From an uncultured Phocaeicola sp. (GTDB taxonomy: Bacteria; Bacteroidota; Bacteroidia; Bacteroidales; Bacteroidaceae), in the NCBI GenBank assembly GCA_944320845.1, contig CALUJA010000012.1, forward strand, positions 1 through 64,000: a stretch of DNA of 64,000 nucleotides, written 5' to 3'. The position numbers were made by a program, and so were the translations under genes. Below the pieces are notes generated by a model. The model made no database searches. It saw only the letters and a list, made by a program, of their open reading frames with translations, and was not told the origin of the DNA. How positions within the stretch are numbered: position 1 is the stretch's first letter; every line of letters begins with the position of its first letter. This document shows, in pieces, positions 26,803-36,607 of the stretch.

Positions 26803-28113
26803 TTAATATATTTTGCGGATGCTTGCCCCCTTATAATAATGTATAAGGATTTCCCGGTAGCCGTATCCTTGTTTCCCCATTACGGCGGCTCCTATCTGGC
26901 AGAGTCCCACTCCATGTCCCCATCCGGCTCCTGTCAGTTCGAACCATTCCGGAACTCCGTCTTTCTCTTCCCCGCAGCTTACGGTGAAGGCGGAGCTGAG
27001 CAGGTGGGTTTCCGACAGGGCCTTTCGTATTTCCAGTTCCTTGCCGATGACGCACGACCTTTGCGTTCCGATAATTTTCAGTCTGCTGATGCGTCCGGAC
27101 CTTCCTCGTTCCACAGGGATGAGCCGGATAATCTTGCCGTAGTCGGTGTTCATCTTCCGGCGGATAAGCTCCGAAAGCTCTTTTTGCGTATATTTCACTC
27201 TCCAGCGGTAGAAGTCGGTCGTCAGTCGGTCGTAGCCGTTCAATACCAGTGCCAGTATCTGGGGGTCGCGGGTATTGCAGAAAGCATCCGGCGAGTGGTG
27301 TATCCACTTTTCGGCTTCCCGTTCGTTGGTCAGGTCGGGTAGTTCACCTGGGCTTTTGTCATCTCTCACGGCATGCAGATAGGGATAGTCTTTGTCTTCC
27401 CAGCAATAGCGGAACTCTTCGCTGATGCCGCCGCAGCATTTCGAGAAACGGGCATCGCAGATGTCTTGACCATACATCAGCACTTGTCCGCAGGTTGACC
27501 GTACCGCTTCGGCCACGGTGGGACTGGATGCTTTCGTTATCCCCTGGTACCGTTGGCAGTGGTCATCCGCACATACGTCAAAGGCCGAATGGTCTTCCCG
27601 GTCGTGCCATCGGATATGTTCGGCCTCTGTTTCAGGACGAGGGGGCTGACAGTCTGTCCGGTTGCCAGAATGCCCGCGCTTCTTGATTTGGGCCAGCACC
27701 CAGCTGCGCGAGATGACGGCATGGGCTTTCAGGAACTCGGTCGGACTGTTGGCGTTCATTTCCGATGAGATGACACTGACAAGATAGTCTTCCACCGGGA
27801 GCCGGTTGACGGCCGTCACCTTTCCTTTGTCCGTTATCAGGCGGAGTATGCCCGTGAAGGTCTGTGTCTCTTGCTGTTCCCAGTGGAAGTCTATTCCGAT
27901 GGTAACGTCTTGCAGCGAAAAAGAAGCGTCCTGCCTTTCCGGTGTAAAGGTCAGTTCGCGGTACAGACGGCCGTTCCACCGGATATATCCTTTTTCAAAA
28001 GCTGCCTGCTGCCTGCCGCATACCGTTTTGCCTTCTGCGGCGAAAGGCGCGTTCAGCGTAAAGTGTATTTCTGGAGCGCTGACAATGCCTACATGGATTT
28101 CTGGTTCTTTCAT
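26803..28113 (-). CDS. SpoIID/LytB domain protein
   Basis: The SpoIID family includes lytic transglycosylases acting on peptide-stripped glycan. The domain is seen from LPVEDYLVSVISSEMNANSP through FLKAHAVISRSWVLAQIKK (about 125-170), CGGISEEF near 245 and GAGWGHGVGLCQIGAAVMG near the C-terminus. The N-terminal 110 residues form a beta-rich region (HVGIVSAPEIHFTLNAPF). There is no obvious signal peptide at the chosen ATG, which is odd for a wall-acting enzyme; either the start is further in or the protein acts in the cytoplasm. Middle gene of the three-gene operon. Confidence 0.85.
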   Translation of the reverse strand: MKEPEIHVGIVSAPEIHFTLNAPFAAEGKTVCGRQQAAFEKGYIRWNGRLYRELTFTPERQDASFSLQDVTIGIDFHWEQQETQTFTGILRLITDKGKVTAVNRLPVEDYLVSVISSEMNANSPTEFLKAHAVISRSWVLAQIKKRGHSGNRTDCQPPRPETEAEHIRWHDREDHSAFDVCADDHCQRYQGITKASSPTVAEAVRSTCGQVLMYGQDICDARFSKCCGGISEEFRYCWEDKDYPYLHAVRDDKSPGELPDLTNEREAEKWIHHSPDAFCNTRDPQILALVLNGYDRLTTDFYRWRVKYTQKELSELIRRKMNTDYGKIIRLIPVERGRSGRISRLKIIGTQRSCVIGKELEIRKALSETHLLSSAFTVSCGEEKDGVPEWFELTGAGWGHGVGLCQIGAAVMGKQGYGYREILIHYYKGASIRKIY

Positions 28114-28133
28114 GTTGCTCGGTGATTATTTTT

Positions 28134-30551
28134 TTACAATGCCACTTCACGGTAGATTCGGCGGATGTCTGCGGCCGTTATCTTGTCGAAATCCTCTTCT
28201 CTGCACGTGACCATCATTCCTCCCATATCCAGTGCTCCCGGACTTATCAGGAGCTGTGTGTGCCCTTTGGCCTCGTAACAGAGCGGGCGGTGGCTGCTTC
28301 GGGGGAAGCAGGCCACGGTGAAGCCTCGCTTTTCATCCGTCCAGGCGAAGAGGTTGTACCGCGGTTCGGACTCGCCCGGATGCACGGGAAGGGTATTTTG
28401 ATAGTCTGAAAAAAGCTTCGGGTCTGTATCATAACTGTTTTTGGTTATGAAGGTATGGATGGGGCATAAGTATCCTTTTATCCGGTAGGTCGTACAGGCG
28501 TCTCCGTTTGCATAAGTGACGCGTGCCGTTTCTTCTGCCGTCTGCATCAGCCGGTCCCATTGCCGGATGAACGGGACACTGTCTTGCGGGACGGCCTGAA
28601 AGTGGAAATGGTCAGGAGCTGAGGCCCCGCACCTGGCCCCGTTATAGAGAAGTGCGTATCCCTTGCCGAAATGGGTGTCAATCCACTCGGTCATACGCCC
28701 CGGAAGCTGCCGTTCCGCCTTGCCTGCCAATGTTTGTTCCTGGTGTTGCTCACTGGATATGGTCAGATGGTACGGGGCAATCGGGTAGGGATTGATGCGC
28801 ACGACGAACGGTTCATCCAGCACAATGCGGATGCTGTCTTGTTCGGCGGGCTTGTTTGATTCGCAGAGAAAACAGGGGCGTGCCGCGATGGATGCACGGT
28901 CGGTCTTGGCGCAGGTGGAGCGGATGCGTGCAGGATTGAATTGCACGAAATACTCCAGTCCGTTTATCAGGAAGCTGCGCATTCTTACCTGATGCAGAGC
29001 CTGGTAATTGTTGCGTGCCACTTCCCATTTGGCCAATTGACCAGAGAAGAATGCCTCTTTGGCCGGATTGCCGGTCTGCTTGGCCGTTTCTTTCCGCATA
29101 AGGATTTCCTGTGTGCGCAGGCTGTCTTTGTAGGTGTTGTTCCGGTTGATGCGTTCGATGCTAAGGGCGGAATCAGAATTGCCTTCCCACCGGCGGCACA
29201 GATACAGCACATCATAGATGCGTCCGATGCGGTACTGGCGTGAGATGCGCAGTCCCAAAGCATAGTCTTCGCCGTAGCTGGTGTTCGGTATGCGTATGCG
29301 GCGCAGCAGCGGGGTATGGAAGGCACGCGGCGCTCCTAAGCCGTTAATGCGCAGTGCATTGTTGTGTCCGTTCTCGTTGGTCCATTCCCGGTGGTCGATG
29401 ATGCCTGGGGGAATTGTTTTAAGACTGAAGTCTGTGATTTTATACGAGCCGATAACCATGCCGCAATGCTCTGTCCGGAACTTGTTGACGATGGCTTGCA
29501 GGGTGTTCGGACTGCTGTAAAGGTCGTCGCTGTCTAATTGAACGGCATATCGTCCGCATTCCGGATGGTCTATCGCTATATTCCAACAGCCTCCGATACC
29601 TAAGTCCGTGCGTGCGGGAATCAGGTGAATCACCTGTGGATTCCCTGCATAACGGGCGATAGCCTCGCTGGTTCCGTCGGTGGAATGATTGTCGACGACG
29701 ATGATATTGAACGGAAAGTCGGTCTGCTGCATCAGGGCCGAGCGGATGGCATCGTCAATCGTCCGTATACGGTTTCTTACGGGGATGATAACCGATGCTT
29801 CTTGCCCGAAATCCCCTTCTTGCGGGTCGATTGTCTGTGCGGCCGGAGGGAGAAAGGCGCCAATGGCTTGCAGGTAACGGGTAAAGGCGGCCTCCCGCTC
29901 AGCCTGAACCTGCCGGTTTTGCGGGCTCACATAGTCGAATTGCTTTTCTTCCGGCCGGCGGATGTCTTCTTCTATTTCGGTATACAGGTATTCGCGTATG
30001 TGGGTCAGGCGGCAGATGCGCGAAAGAGTCAGGCGGAGCGCATAAAGTGCGGAGTGCTCGTAGTCCGGATGACCGTCGTCCCTCATGAGGTGAAAGGCTT
30101 CCTGCAGGCGGGATGTCTTTATCAGCAGCAGCGGCCCGAAGTCAAAGTCATCCCTTACGCTTCCCGTCTGGTAGTCTGTTACCGGATGCTCATGCCGGCA
30201 TCCGTCTTTCCATACATACCGGTCGGCATAAACCGCTCCGGTACCGGCATCCGCCAGATAGTCGCACATGCGTTCCAGTGCCTTGTATCCTAACTCTAAA
30301 GGCAGAAGCTTCAGGTAAAGCAGCGTATAGGGCGTGTCGCTCAGCGAGATGATTTCGGCCAGTGTGTCTGTTGATGCGGGCGCACCGGCTTTCACGCTGC
30401 GTACTCTGGCCGGTTGCTCTTGTTGCTCGCCGTCTTGTGAAGTAAGCAGAAATATTTGGTTGACAAGCCCGCATTTAAGCAGGTTCGGTATAGTCGGGTC
30501 TTTCTGGCTGTCATGACAGCCGTAAAGAAAGCAGGTAATTGTTTTTTCCAT
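28134..30551 (-). CDS. Fusion: GT2 glycosyltransferase + DUF4922 (HIT/GalT-like)
   Basis: An 805-residue two-part protein. The first part (about residues 245-480) is a GT-A family 2 domain: [37 protein letters not shown], and [11 protein letters not shown] carrying the DXD-like metal site. The second part (about 575-805) is DUF4922: [25 protein letters not shown], and [15 protein letters not shown], the last a histidine motif like those of HIT/galactose-1-phosphate uridylyltransferase proteins. The C-terminus again has [15 protein letters not shown] text. A sugar-transfer half plus a nucleotidyl-transfer or phosphorylase half on one chain, beside AmpG-like and SpoIID genes, suggests recycling of wall sugars, but this is inference. 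Confidence 0.8.
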   Translation of the reverse strand: MEKTITCFLYGCHDSQKDPTIPNLLKCGLVNQIFLLTSQDGEQQEQPARVRSVKAGAPASTDTLAEIISLSDTPYTLLYLKLLPLELGYKALERMCDYLADAGTGAVYADRYVWKDGCRHEHPVTDYQTGSVRDDFDFGPLLLIKTSRLQEAFHLMRDDGHPDYEHSALYALRLTLSRICRLTHIREYLYTEIEEDIRRPEEKQFDYVSPQNRQVQAEREAAFTRYLQAIGAFLPPAAQTIDPQEGDFGQEASVIIPVRNRIRTIDDAIRSALMQQTDFPFNIIVVDNHSTDGTSEAIARYAGNPQVIHLIPARTDLGIGGCWNIAIDHPECGRYAVQLDSDDLYSSPNTLQAIVNKFRTEHCGMVIGSYKITDFSLKTIPPGIIDHREWTNENGHNNALRINGLGAPRAFHTPLLRRIRIPNTSYGEDYALGLRISRQYRIGRIYDVLYLCRRWEGNSDSALSIERINRNNTYKDSLRTQEILMRKETAKQTGNPAKEAFFSGQLAKWEVARNNYQALHQVRMRSFLINGLEYFVQFNPARIRSTCAKTDRASIAARPCFLCESNKPAEQDSIRIVLDEPFVVRINPYPIAPYHLTISSEQHQEQTLAGKAERQLPGRMTEWIDTHFGKGYALLYNGARCGASAPDHFHFQAVPQDSVPFIRQWDRLMQTAEETARVTYANGDACTTYRIKGYLCPIHTFITKNSYDTDPKLFSDYQNTLPVHPGESEPRYNLFAWTDEKRGFTVACFPRSSHRPLCYEAKGHTQLLISPGALDMGGMMVTCREEDFDKITAADIRRIYREVAL

Positions 30552-30571
30552 ATAAAATCGGTTGTGCCAAA

Positions 30572-30602
30572 CAAAGGTAACAATTCTTATGGAATAAGCG
30601 AA
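30572..30602 (-). promoter_or_regulatory. Promoter of the GT2-DUF4922/SpoIID/AmpG operon
   Basis: On the minus strand: TTCG (30602-30599), 19 nt, TACCTTTG (30579-30572), 20 bp before the ATG. The -7 box is perfect and the -33 box differs at one base. Confidence 0.6.
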
Positions 30603-30773
30603 TAAAAATAGGATTTCAGGATAAAATGTGTTTGGAAAGGCGAAAATGCTTTTTCCCGTTCAGCGGGATGCGTTTCCGGTCGGCTGCAAGGTTCTCAAGG
30701 GCGGCCTAAAGTGTTATGCTGCTGAAGTCTGCATTTTCTTTTTCGATTTTAAGGCTATGTCCTATTTTTTGCC

Positions 30774-30781
30774 TAACTTTG
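30774..30781 (+). promoter_or_regulatory. Putative -7 element of rlmN
   Basis: TAACTTTG, 27 bp before the preferred rlmN ATG at 30809. A start at 30716 would lie upstream of this promoter, which supports the shorter rlmN. Confidence 0.55.
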
Positions 30782-30808
30782 TACGCTAATTGTATCAAAA
30801 GAAGCTGT

Positions 30809-31864
30809 ATGGCAAAGACTCCTTTATTGGGAAAGACCTTGGACGAGCTGAGAAGCCTTGTACTGGATTTGGGCATGCCAAAGTTTGCGGCAACCCAGAT
30901 AGCGGGATGGCTGTATGGCAAGAAGGTGGCTTCGATAGATGAAATGACCAATCTCTCGCTGAAAAGCCGCGAGCGTCTGAAGGAAAACTATGAAGTGGGA
31001 GCAAGCGCTCCGGTGGATGAAATGCGTTCGGTGGACGGGACGGTAAAGTATCTGTTCCGTACACCCGAGGGAAATTTCATCGAGTCCGTATACATCCCCG
31101 ACGGAGAGCGGGCTACACTGTGTGTTTCGTCGCAGGTAGGCTGCAAGATGAACTGCAAATTCTGTATGACCGGCAAGCAGGGATATGCCGCGAGTCTGAG
31201 TGCGGCGCAGATTTTGAATCAGATTTATTCAGTTCCCGAACGCGATACGCTGACGAATGTCGTGTTTATGGGAATGGGAGAACCTATGGATAATGTGGAT
31301 GAGGTATTGCGTGCGCTGACTATTCTTACGGCCGATTATGGTTATGCCTGGAGTCCGAAGCGTATAACTGTTTCTACAGTGGGGATACGGAGGGGGCTTG
31401 AGCGTTTTTTGAACGAGAGTGACTGTCATCTGGCCGTCAGCCTGCATTCGCCGATTCCTGCCCAACGGCGTGAGTTGATGCCTGCGGAAAAGGCTTTTTC
31501 CATAACAGAAATGGTGGAAATGCTCCGCCGTTATGATTTCAGCAAGCAGCGGCGTCTGTCGTTCGAATATATCCTGTTCAAGGGAGTGAACGACAGGCCT
31601 GTCTATGCAAAGGAGCTGGTCAGGCTGTTGCGCGGACTTGATTGTCGCATGAACCTTATCCGCTTTCATTCCATCCCCGGGGTAGATTTGGAAGGAACGG
31701 ATATGGACACGATGATTGCCTTTCGTGATTATCTTACGGGGCATGGTCTGTTTGCTACCATCCGGGCTTCGCGCGGAGAAGATATATTTGCCGCCTGTGG
31801 CATGCTGTCGACAGCCAGGCAGCAGGCCGGAAAACAGACCGGAGAAAGTGAAACAAAAAATTAA
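30809..31864 (+). CDS. rlmN: 23S rRNA/tRNA adenine C2-methyltransferase RlmN
   Basis: Radical SAM enzyme methylating A2503 of 23S rRNA and A37 of some tRNAs. The cluster motif CX3CX2C is seen in CKMNCKFCMTG near residue 105. FMGMGEPMDN near 150 is the GGE-like SAM segment, and AVSLHSP and RFHSIPG follow. A catalytic cysteine pair would be the cysteine in GCKMNC and the C-terminal FAACGML. The ATG at 30809 (MAKTPLLGKTLDELRSLV) gives 351 residues, the normal length. It starts a long plus-strand run. Confidence 0.95.
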   Translation: MAKTPLLGKTLDELRSLVLDLGMPKFAATQIAGWLYGKKVASIDEMTNLSLKSRERLKENYEVGASAPVDEMRSVDGTVKYLFRTPEGNFIESVYIPDGERATLCVSSQVGCKMNCKFCMTGKQGYAASLSAAQILNQIYSVPERDTLTNVVFMGMGEPMDNVDEVLRALTILTADYGYAWSPKRITVSTVGIRRGLERFLNESDCHLAVSLHSPIPAQRRELMPAEKAFSITEMVEMLRRYDFSKQRRLSFEYILFKGVNDRPVYAKELVRLLRGLDCRMNLIRFHSIPGVDLEGTDMDTMIAFRDYLTGHGLFATIRASRGEDIFAACGMLSTARQQAGKQTGESETKN

Positions 31865-31877
31865 AGATAAGAAGATT

Positions 31878-32930
31878 ATGAAACGGTTGGTCTTTTATTT
31901 AGGCTTTTTGTTGGTAACATTGGTGCTCGCTTCGTGTAAGGAAGGAGGGAAGAGCATCATAACTCCTGCCGCCAGCGGACGGCCCTATGAAGTGTTGGTC
32001 GTGGCAGACGACAAGTGTTGGATGAGTCCGGACAGTGCCTTGTTCCATGTGTTGGACAGCGATGTGCCGGGATTGCCGCAGTCGGAACGTTCTTTCCGTA
32101 TTTCGCGTATCCGCCCCGACTTTTTCGAACGTGGCATGCGTCTTTTCCGCAATATTATTATTGTAGATATTCAGGACATCTATACGCAGACAAAATTCAA
32201 ATATACGCGTGACTTTTATTCTTCTCCGCAGATGATTATGACAATCCAGTCGCCCAATCAGGCAGATTTTGCCGACTATGTGACAAAAAACGGTCAGGTA
32301 ATCATTGATTTCTTTACCCGTGCCGAGATGAACAGGGAGGTAGAGCAGCTGAAAAAGAAACATAGCGAGGTGATTTCAGCAAAGGTTGCCAGTATGTTTG
32401 ACTGTGATGTATGGCTGCCCGTCGAGCTGAATTCATACAAGGAGGGCGATGATTTCTTCTGGACTTCCACAAACCTGAATGACATGAATTTTGTGATGTA
32501 TTCTTTCCCTTATACAGACAAGAATACTTTTACCAAGGCCTATTTCATACAAAAGCGGGATTCGGTTATGAAAATCAACCTGCCGGGCTCGAAGGAAGGC
32601 ATGTATATGCAGACGGCCGACTCGGCTTTCGTAACTGTACGTAACATTGCGGTGAAGGGAGACTATGCATTCGAGGCACGTGGATTGTGGGAGATGAAAA
32701 ACGACGCTATGGGCGGGCCGTTTGTTTCACACATGCGTGTAGACCGTGCAAACGGGCGTGTGGTTGTGGTCGAAGGGTTTGTCTATAATCCCGGCAAGCT
32801 GAAGCGAGACCAGATAAGGAAGCTGAATGCCTGCCTTTATACATTGAAGCTGCCTTTTGAAAAGGAGGCGCCGGAAGTGCTGGTCGACCAGTCGGTAACA
32901 GAAGATAAGATAGAAGCAGAACAGAAGTAA
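31878..32930 (+). CDS. DUF4837 family lipoprotein
   Basis: Signal peptide MKRLVFYLGFLLVTLVLASC ends in a lipobox (LASC, cysteine 20). The 350-residue mature part has segments typical of DUF4837 in Bacteroidota: GRPYEVLVVADDKCW, MTIQSPNQADFADYV, and FVSHMRVDR near the C-terminus with a conserved GFVYNPGKLKRD. An in-frame ATG at 31716 lies inside rlmN and would bury the signal peptide, so 31878 is used. Function unknown; it lies 13 bp after rlmN and 7 bp before pdxA. Confidence 0.8.
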   Translation: MKRLVFYLGFLLVTLVLASCKEGGKSIITPAASGRPYEVLVVADDKCWMSPDSALFHVLDSDVPGLPQSERSFRISRIRPDFFERGMRLFRNIIIVDIQDIYTQTKFKYTRDFYSSPQMIMTIQSPNQADFADYVTKNGQVIIDFFTRAEMNREVEQLKKKHSEVISAKVASMFDCDVWLPVELNSYKEGDDFFWTSTNLNDMNFVMYSFPYTDKNTFTKAYFIQKRDSVMKINLPGSKEGMYMQTADSAFVTVRNIAVKGDYAFEARGLWEMKNDAMGGPFVSHMRVDRANGRVVVVEGFVYNPGKLKRDQIRKLNACLYTLKLPFEKEAPEVLVDQSVTEDKIEAEQK

Positions 32931-32937
32931 TGAAAAT

Positions 32938-34032
32938 ATGGAAGAACGTAAGATAAAAGTGGGAATCACCCACGGAGATATAAACGGAATCGGTTATGAA
33001 GTCATCCTGAAGGCTTTTTCAGATCCGGTGATGCTTGAGCTTTGCACACCGGTCATTTATGGTTCGCCCAAGGTGGCTGCCTATCATCGGAAGGCAATGG
33101 ATCTTTCAACAAACTTCAGCATCGTGGTTTCGGCCGCGAATGCTCAGGATGGTAAGGTGAATATCGTGAACTGTATCGAGGAAGAGCTGAAGGTGGAACT
33201 GACAAAACCTACGGCCGAAGGAGGTAAAGCAGCGCTGATGGCTTTGGAAAAGGCCTTGGCTGAATATCAGGAGGGCTTGTTTGACATACTGGTTACTGCA
33301 CCGATAAATAAGCAGACCATTCAGTCGGACAGTTTTCACTTCCCTGGACACACGGAATACATTCAGGAACGGGTCGGTAACGGCAAAGAAGCATTGATGA
33401 TTTTGCTTAAGGGAGATTTTCGGGTGGCATTGGTTACCGGACATATCCCTGTAAGCGAAATTGCTTCGCATATCACAAAAGAATTGGTACAGAGAAAGCT
33501 TCAGATATTCCATCGTTCGTTGAAGCAGGATTTCGGCATTGACAATCCCCGCATTGCGGTGTTCTCTCTGAATCCTCATGCAGGCGACAACGGTCTGTTG
33601 GGCTCTGAAGAGCAGGACATCATCATACCGGCCATGAAGGAGATGATAGCCCAGGGCATCCAGTGTTTCGGCCCTTATCCGGCAGATGGCTTTATGGGGT
33701 CGGGCAACTATACGCATTTTGACGGCATTCTGGCGATGTATCATGATCAGGGACTTGCTCCGTTCAAGGCTTTGGCTATGGACGAAGGAGTGAACTTTAC
33801 GGCAGGACTGCCTATTGTCCGCACTTCTCCGGCTCACGGAACGGCTTACGACATAGCCGGTAAGGGTGTTGCTTCAGAAGACTCGTTCCGTCAGGCTGTT
33901 TATGTGGCGCTTGACATATTCCGTAACCGTTGTATAGAAAAGGAGATAAGTGCCCGTCCGCTGCGCAAGCAGTATTATGAGAAGCGTGACGACAGCGACA
34001 AGTTGAAATTAGATAATGTAGAGGAAGAATAA
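32938..34032 (+). CDS. pdxA: 4-hydroxythreonine-4-phosphate dehydrogenase
   Basis: Oxidises 4-phosphohydroxy-L-threonine in the DXP-dependent pyridoxal phosphate pathway. PdxA signatures are KVGITHGDINGIGYEVILKAF at the N-terminus, TAPINKQTIQSDSFHFPGHTEYI near 122 with metal-binding histidine, LNPHAGDNGLLG near 218, and YHDQGLAPFKAL and GTAYDIAGKG near the C-terminus. The 364 residues are slightly longer than the E. coli enzyme because of a charged tail. Confidence 0.95.
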   Translation: MEERKIKVGITHGDINGIGYEVILKAFSDPVMLELCTPVIYGSPKVAAYHRKAMDLSTNFSIVVSAANAQDGKVNIVNCIEEELKVELTKPTAEGGKAALMALEKALAEYQEGLFDILVTAPINKQTIQSDSFHFPGHTEYIQERVGNGKEALMILLKGDFRVALVTGHIPVSEIASHITKELVQRKLQIFHRSLKQDFGIDNPRIAVFSLNPHAGDNGLLGSEEQDIIIPAMKEMIAQGIQCFGPYPADGFMGSGNYTHFDGILAMYHDQGLAPFKALAMDEGVNFTAGLPIVRTSPAHGTAYDIAGKGVASEDSFRQAVYVALDIFRNRCIEKEISARPLRKQYYEKRDDSDKLKLDNVEEE

Positions 34033-34050
34033 ATACACGATAAAATAGAA

Positions 34051-34758
34051 ATGAAGTTTGCGATAATCTCAGCAGGGGAAGGTTCAAGACTTTCTCAGGA
34101 AGGGGTTCAGTTGCCCAAGCCTTTGGTGCAGCTGAACGGAGTGGCGATGATAGACCGCTTGATTCATATTTTTGCAGAAAACGGAGCAGAGCAGGTGGTT
34201 GTCATCATCAACAATGAAGTGCCTTTGACCAAGGAACATCTGGCGGAATTAAAGAAAACATCTGAAGTTCCGTTGGAAGTAATTGTCAAGACCACTCCCA
34301 GTTCCATGCACAGCTTTTATGAGCTGAGCGCTTACCTGAAGGATGACAAGTTTTGCCTGACCACTGTCGATACGATATTCCGTGAGGATGAATTTTTCCG
34401 CTTCATTGAGGCATTCAAGACCTCGGACAAAGACGGGATGATGGCTGTGACGGACTATATTGACGATGAAAAGCCGCTGTATATTTCGACCGATGAAGGA
34501 TTGAACATTACAGGATTTCATGATGAGGCAACCTCACAGTGCCGGTACATTTCGGGCGGTATCTACTGTCTGACTCCAAAGGCGATTGATACACTGGAAA
34601 AATGTATGGCAAACGGCATGTCGCGTATGCGCAACTTCCAGCGTCAGCTGGTGGCCGACGGGCTGCATCTTATGGCCTATCCGTTTTCGAAGATACTGGA
34701 TGTAGACCATGCCAGCGATATTGTGAAAGCTGAGGCTTTCTTGAACAGAAAGGAATAA
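34051..34758 (+). CDS. Nucleotidyltransferase (sugar/polyol-phosphate type)
   Basis: NTP_transferase family, 235 residues. The nucleotide-binding loop is FAIISAGEGSRLSQEGVQLPKPL at the N-terminus, a GxGxR...PKP version; LTTVDTIF near 107 provides the metal-binding aspartate. Such enzymes couple CTP, UTP or GTP to a phosphorylated sugar or polyol. It opens a block of six genes ending with an MFS permease. In that company, activation of a phosphorylated lipid head group (for example inositol or glycerol type) is reasonable, but the substrate cannot be read from sequence. Confidence 0.8.
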   Translation: MKFAIISAGEGSRLSQEGVQLPKPLVQLNGVAMIDRLIHIFAENGAEQVVVIINNEVPLTKEHLAELKKTSEVPLEVIVKTTPSSMHSFYELSAYLKDDKFCLTTVDTIFREDEFFRFIEAFKTSDKDGMMAVTDYIDDEKPLYISTDEGLNITGFHDEATSQCRYISGGIYCLTPKAIDTLEKCMANGMSRMRNFQRQLVADGLHLMAYPFSKILDVDHASDIVKAEAFLNRKE

Positions 34759-34785
34759 TGACTAACAAAGATTGACAAAAGAAAA

Positions 34786-35652
34786 ATGTTTGTAGCAGAC
34801 AAGAAGATTCGGGTGGTGGGCGTGAGCCGAGGTAATGAGTTTTCTCCGAATCATGTAGGAAATGATGCCGCCATATTCAGGATTACGGCGGAGAATTTGG
34901 AAAAGAAAGGATGTGAAGTAGTCCTTTATCCTGAGAAGGAGTTTGTAGAGCAAGGCATTGAAGCAGATTTTATATTTGATATGGCCCGTGACCGGGCTAC
35001 CATCAGGCGTCTGAAAGAGCTGGAAGACCGTGGCGCGACGGTCGTCAATTCGGCATACGGCATTGACAATTGTGTGCGTAAGGCTATGACAGAATTGCTT
35101 ATTGCCAATAATGTTCCCCATCCGCGCAGTGTCATAATTCCGACCGATGGCACATTTACGCCCGATTTTTTCCCTTGCTGGATTAAGCGGGGCAATTCTC
35201 ATGCAATGGTGAAAGAGGATGTGGTTTATGTGGAATGCCGGGAAGAGGCAGAATATGTATTGGCAGATTTCCGGAAACGGAATATTCCCGAGGCGGTGGT
35301 CAATGAACACTTGGTGGGCGACTTGGTGAAGTTTTACGGCGTTCAGGGCACGGATTTCTTTTATACATTTTATCCTACGGAGCAGTCGCACAGCAAGTTC
35401 GGACTGGAGGCCATCAACGGGGAGACGAGAGGCTATCCGTTTGATGTGAAGAAGCTGCAGGCCTACAGCAACCTGGCGGCCGAAGTGCTGAATGTTCCGG
35501 TCTACGGAGGCGACTGTGTGGTTTCGGCTACGGGTGAAATCCGCATTATCGACTTTAACGACTGGCCCAGTTTTGCCCGTTGCCGTGAAGAGGCCGGGCC
35601 GAAAATTGCAGAATGTATTTATAATCGTATGGTTCAAAAATTGAAACGTTGA
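34786..35652 (+). CDS. ATP-grasp-like protein of a phospholipid-type locus
   Basis: A 288-residue protein with an ATP-grasp-like arrangement: an N-terminal Rossmann-like part (KIRVVGVSRGNEFSPNHVGND, VVNSAYGIDNCVRKAMTELL), a central lysine strand (FPCWIKRGNSHAMVKEDV) and the C-terminal YGGDCVVSATGEIRIIDFNDW, which carries the acidic/Asn metal ligands. ATP-grasp enzymes ligate a carboxylate through an acyl phosphate, though some act as kinases. Its neighbours are a nucleotidyltransferase (27 bp upstream) and a CDP-alcohol phosphatidyltransferase (10 bp downstream), suggesting it builds or phosphorylates a head group. No specific function is assigned. Confidence 0.65.
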   Translation: MFVADKKIRVVGVSRGNEFSPNHVGNDAAIFRITAENLEKKGCEVVLYPEKEFVEQGIEADFIFDMARDRATIRRLKELEDRGATVVNSAYGIDNCVRKAMTELLIANNVPHPRSVIIPTDGTFTPDFFPCWIKRGNSHAMVKEDVVYVECREEAEYVLADFRKRNIPEAVVNEHLVGDLVKFYGVQGTDFFYTFYPTEQSHSKFGLEAINGETRGYPFDVKKLQAYSNLAAEVLNVPVYGGDCVVSATGEIRIIDFNDWPSFARCREEAGPKIAECIYNRMVQKLKR

Positions 35653-35662
35653 CAAGAGAGCT

Positions 35663-36607
35663 ATGGAACAGAAAGGAATAAAAGCTTCCTTTAAGTCGAT
35701 GGATACGGAAGAGTTTCTCGACATTTATTTTAACCGTCCGATAGGCTATGCATGGGCTTTGTTCTTCAAGCGTTTCGGCGTGCATCCCAATGTGGTCACC
35801 ATCTTGTCCATTGTCTTGGGTATGGCTGCGGGGGTGATGTTCTATTTCCCCGACCTGAAGCATACGCTTGCCGGCATCTTTTTGCTGATGTGGGCGAACC
35901 ATTATGACAGTTGCGACGGCCAGCTGGCCCGTCTGACGGGGAAGAAAACCCGCTGGGGACGCATGTTGGACGGCTTTGCAGGCGACCTTTGGTTCTTTAC
36001 CATTTATGCGGCCATCTGTCTGCGGCTGACTTTCCAGCCTTTGCCCTTTGGCTTGGGTGCGGAGAGCGGGATGACATGGGGCATCTATATCTGGCTTTTG
36101 GCCCTATTCTCAGGCACGGTTTGCCATAGCAAACAGTGTGCTTTGGCCGACTATTACCGGAATATTCATCTGTTCTTTCTGAAAGGGACATCGGGTAGCG
36201 AACTCGACAACTTCAGGCAACAGCGAGAGATTTTCCATAGCCTGCCGTGGAAACACAACTTCTGGTGGAAGGCTTTCCTCTATTTCTACGGGAATTATAC
36301 CCGTAAGCAAGAGCGGATGACACCGGCATTCCAGCGTTTTTATGCTATGGTGCAAAAAAAATATGGTACTGACATTCCGCAGGAGCTCCGCGACGAATTC
36401 CGTTCTTTGAGCCTTCCGCTGATGAAATATGCCAATATTCTGACATTCAACACCCGTGCCATCGCCCTTTACATCAGTCTGCTGATTGGCGAGCCGTGGC
36501 TTTATTTTGTTTTTGAAGTGGTGGTGATGACGGCGCTCTTTGTCTATATGCGGCGGCGTCACGAGTCCATCTGCCAGACTCTTTATCAAAAATATTCAGA
36601 CCGATGA
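35663..36607 (+). CDS. CDP-alcohol phosphatidyltransferase
   Basis: Membrane enzyme joining a CDP-linked alcohol and a second alcohol. The family motif DX2DGX2ARX8GX3DX3D is complete: it starts at D82 (DSCDGQLAR) and continues to GRMLDGFAGD. Hydrophobic helices flank it, and a hydrophilic stretch of about 90 residues (about 165-255) precedes the last helices, longer than in PgsA or PssA. It overlaps the next gene by 4 bp. Phosphatidylinositol(-phosphate) synthase-like activity is possible given the context but not proven. Confidence 0.88.
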   Translation: MEQKGIKASFKSMDTEEFLDIYFNRPIGYAWALFFKRFGVHPNVVTILSIVLGMAAGVMFYFPDLKHTLAGIFLLMWANHYDSCDGQLARLTGKKTRWGRMLDGFAGDLWFFTIYAAICLRLTFQPLPFGLGAESGMTWGIYIWLLALFSGTVCHSKQCALADYYRNIHLFFLKGTSGSELDNFRQQREIFHSLPWKHNFWWKAFLYFYGNYTRKQERMTPAFQRFYAMVQKKYGTDIPQELRDEFRSLSLPLMKYANILTFNTRAIALYISLLIGEPWLYFVFEVVVMTALFVYMRRRHESICQTLYQKYSDR

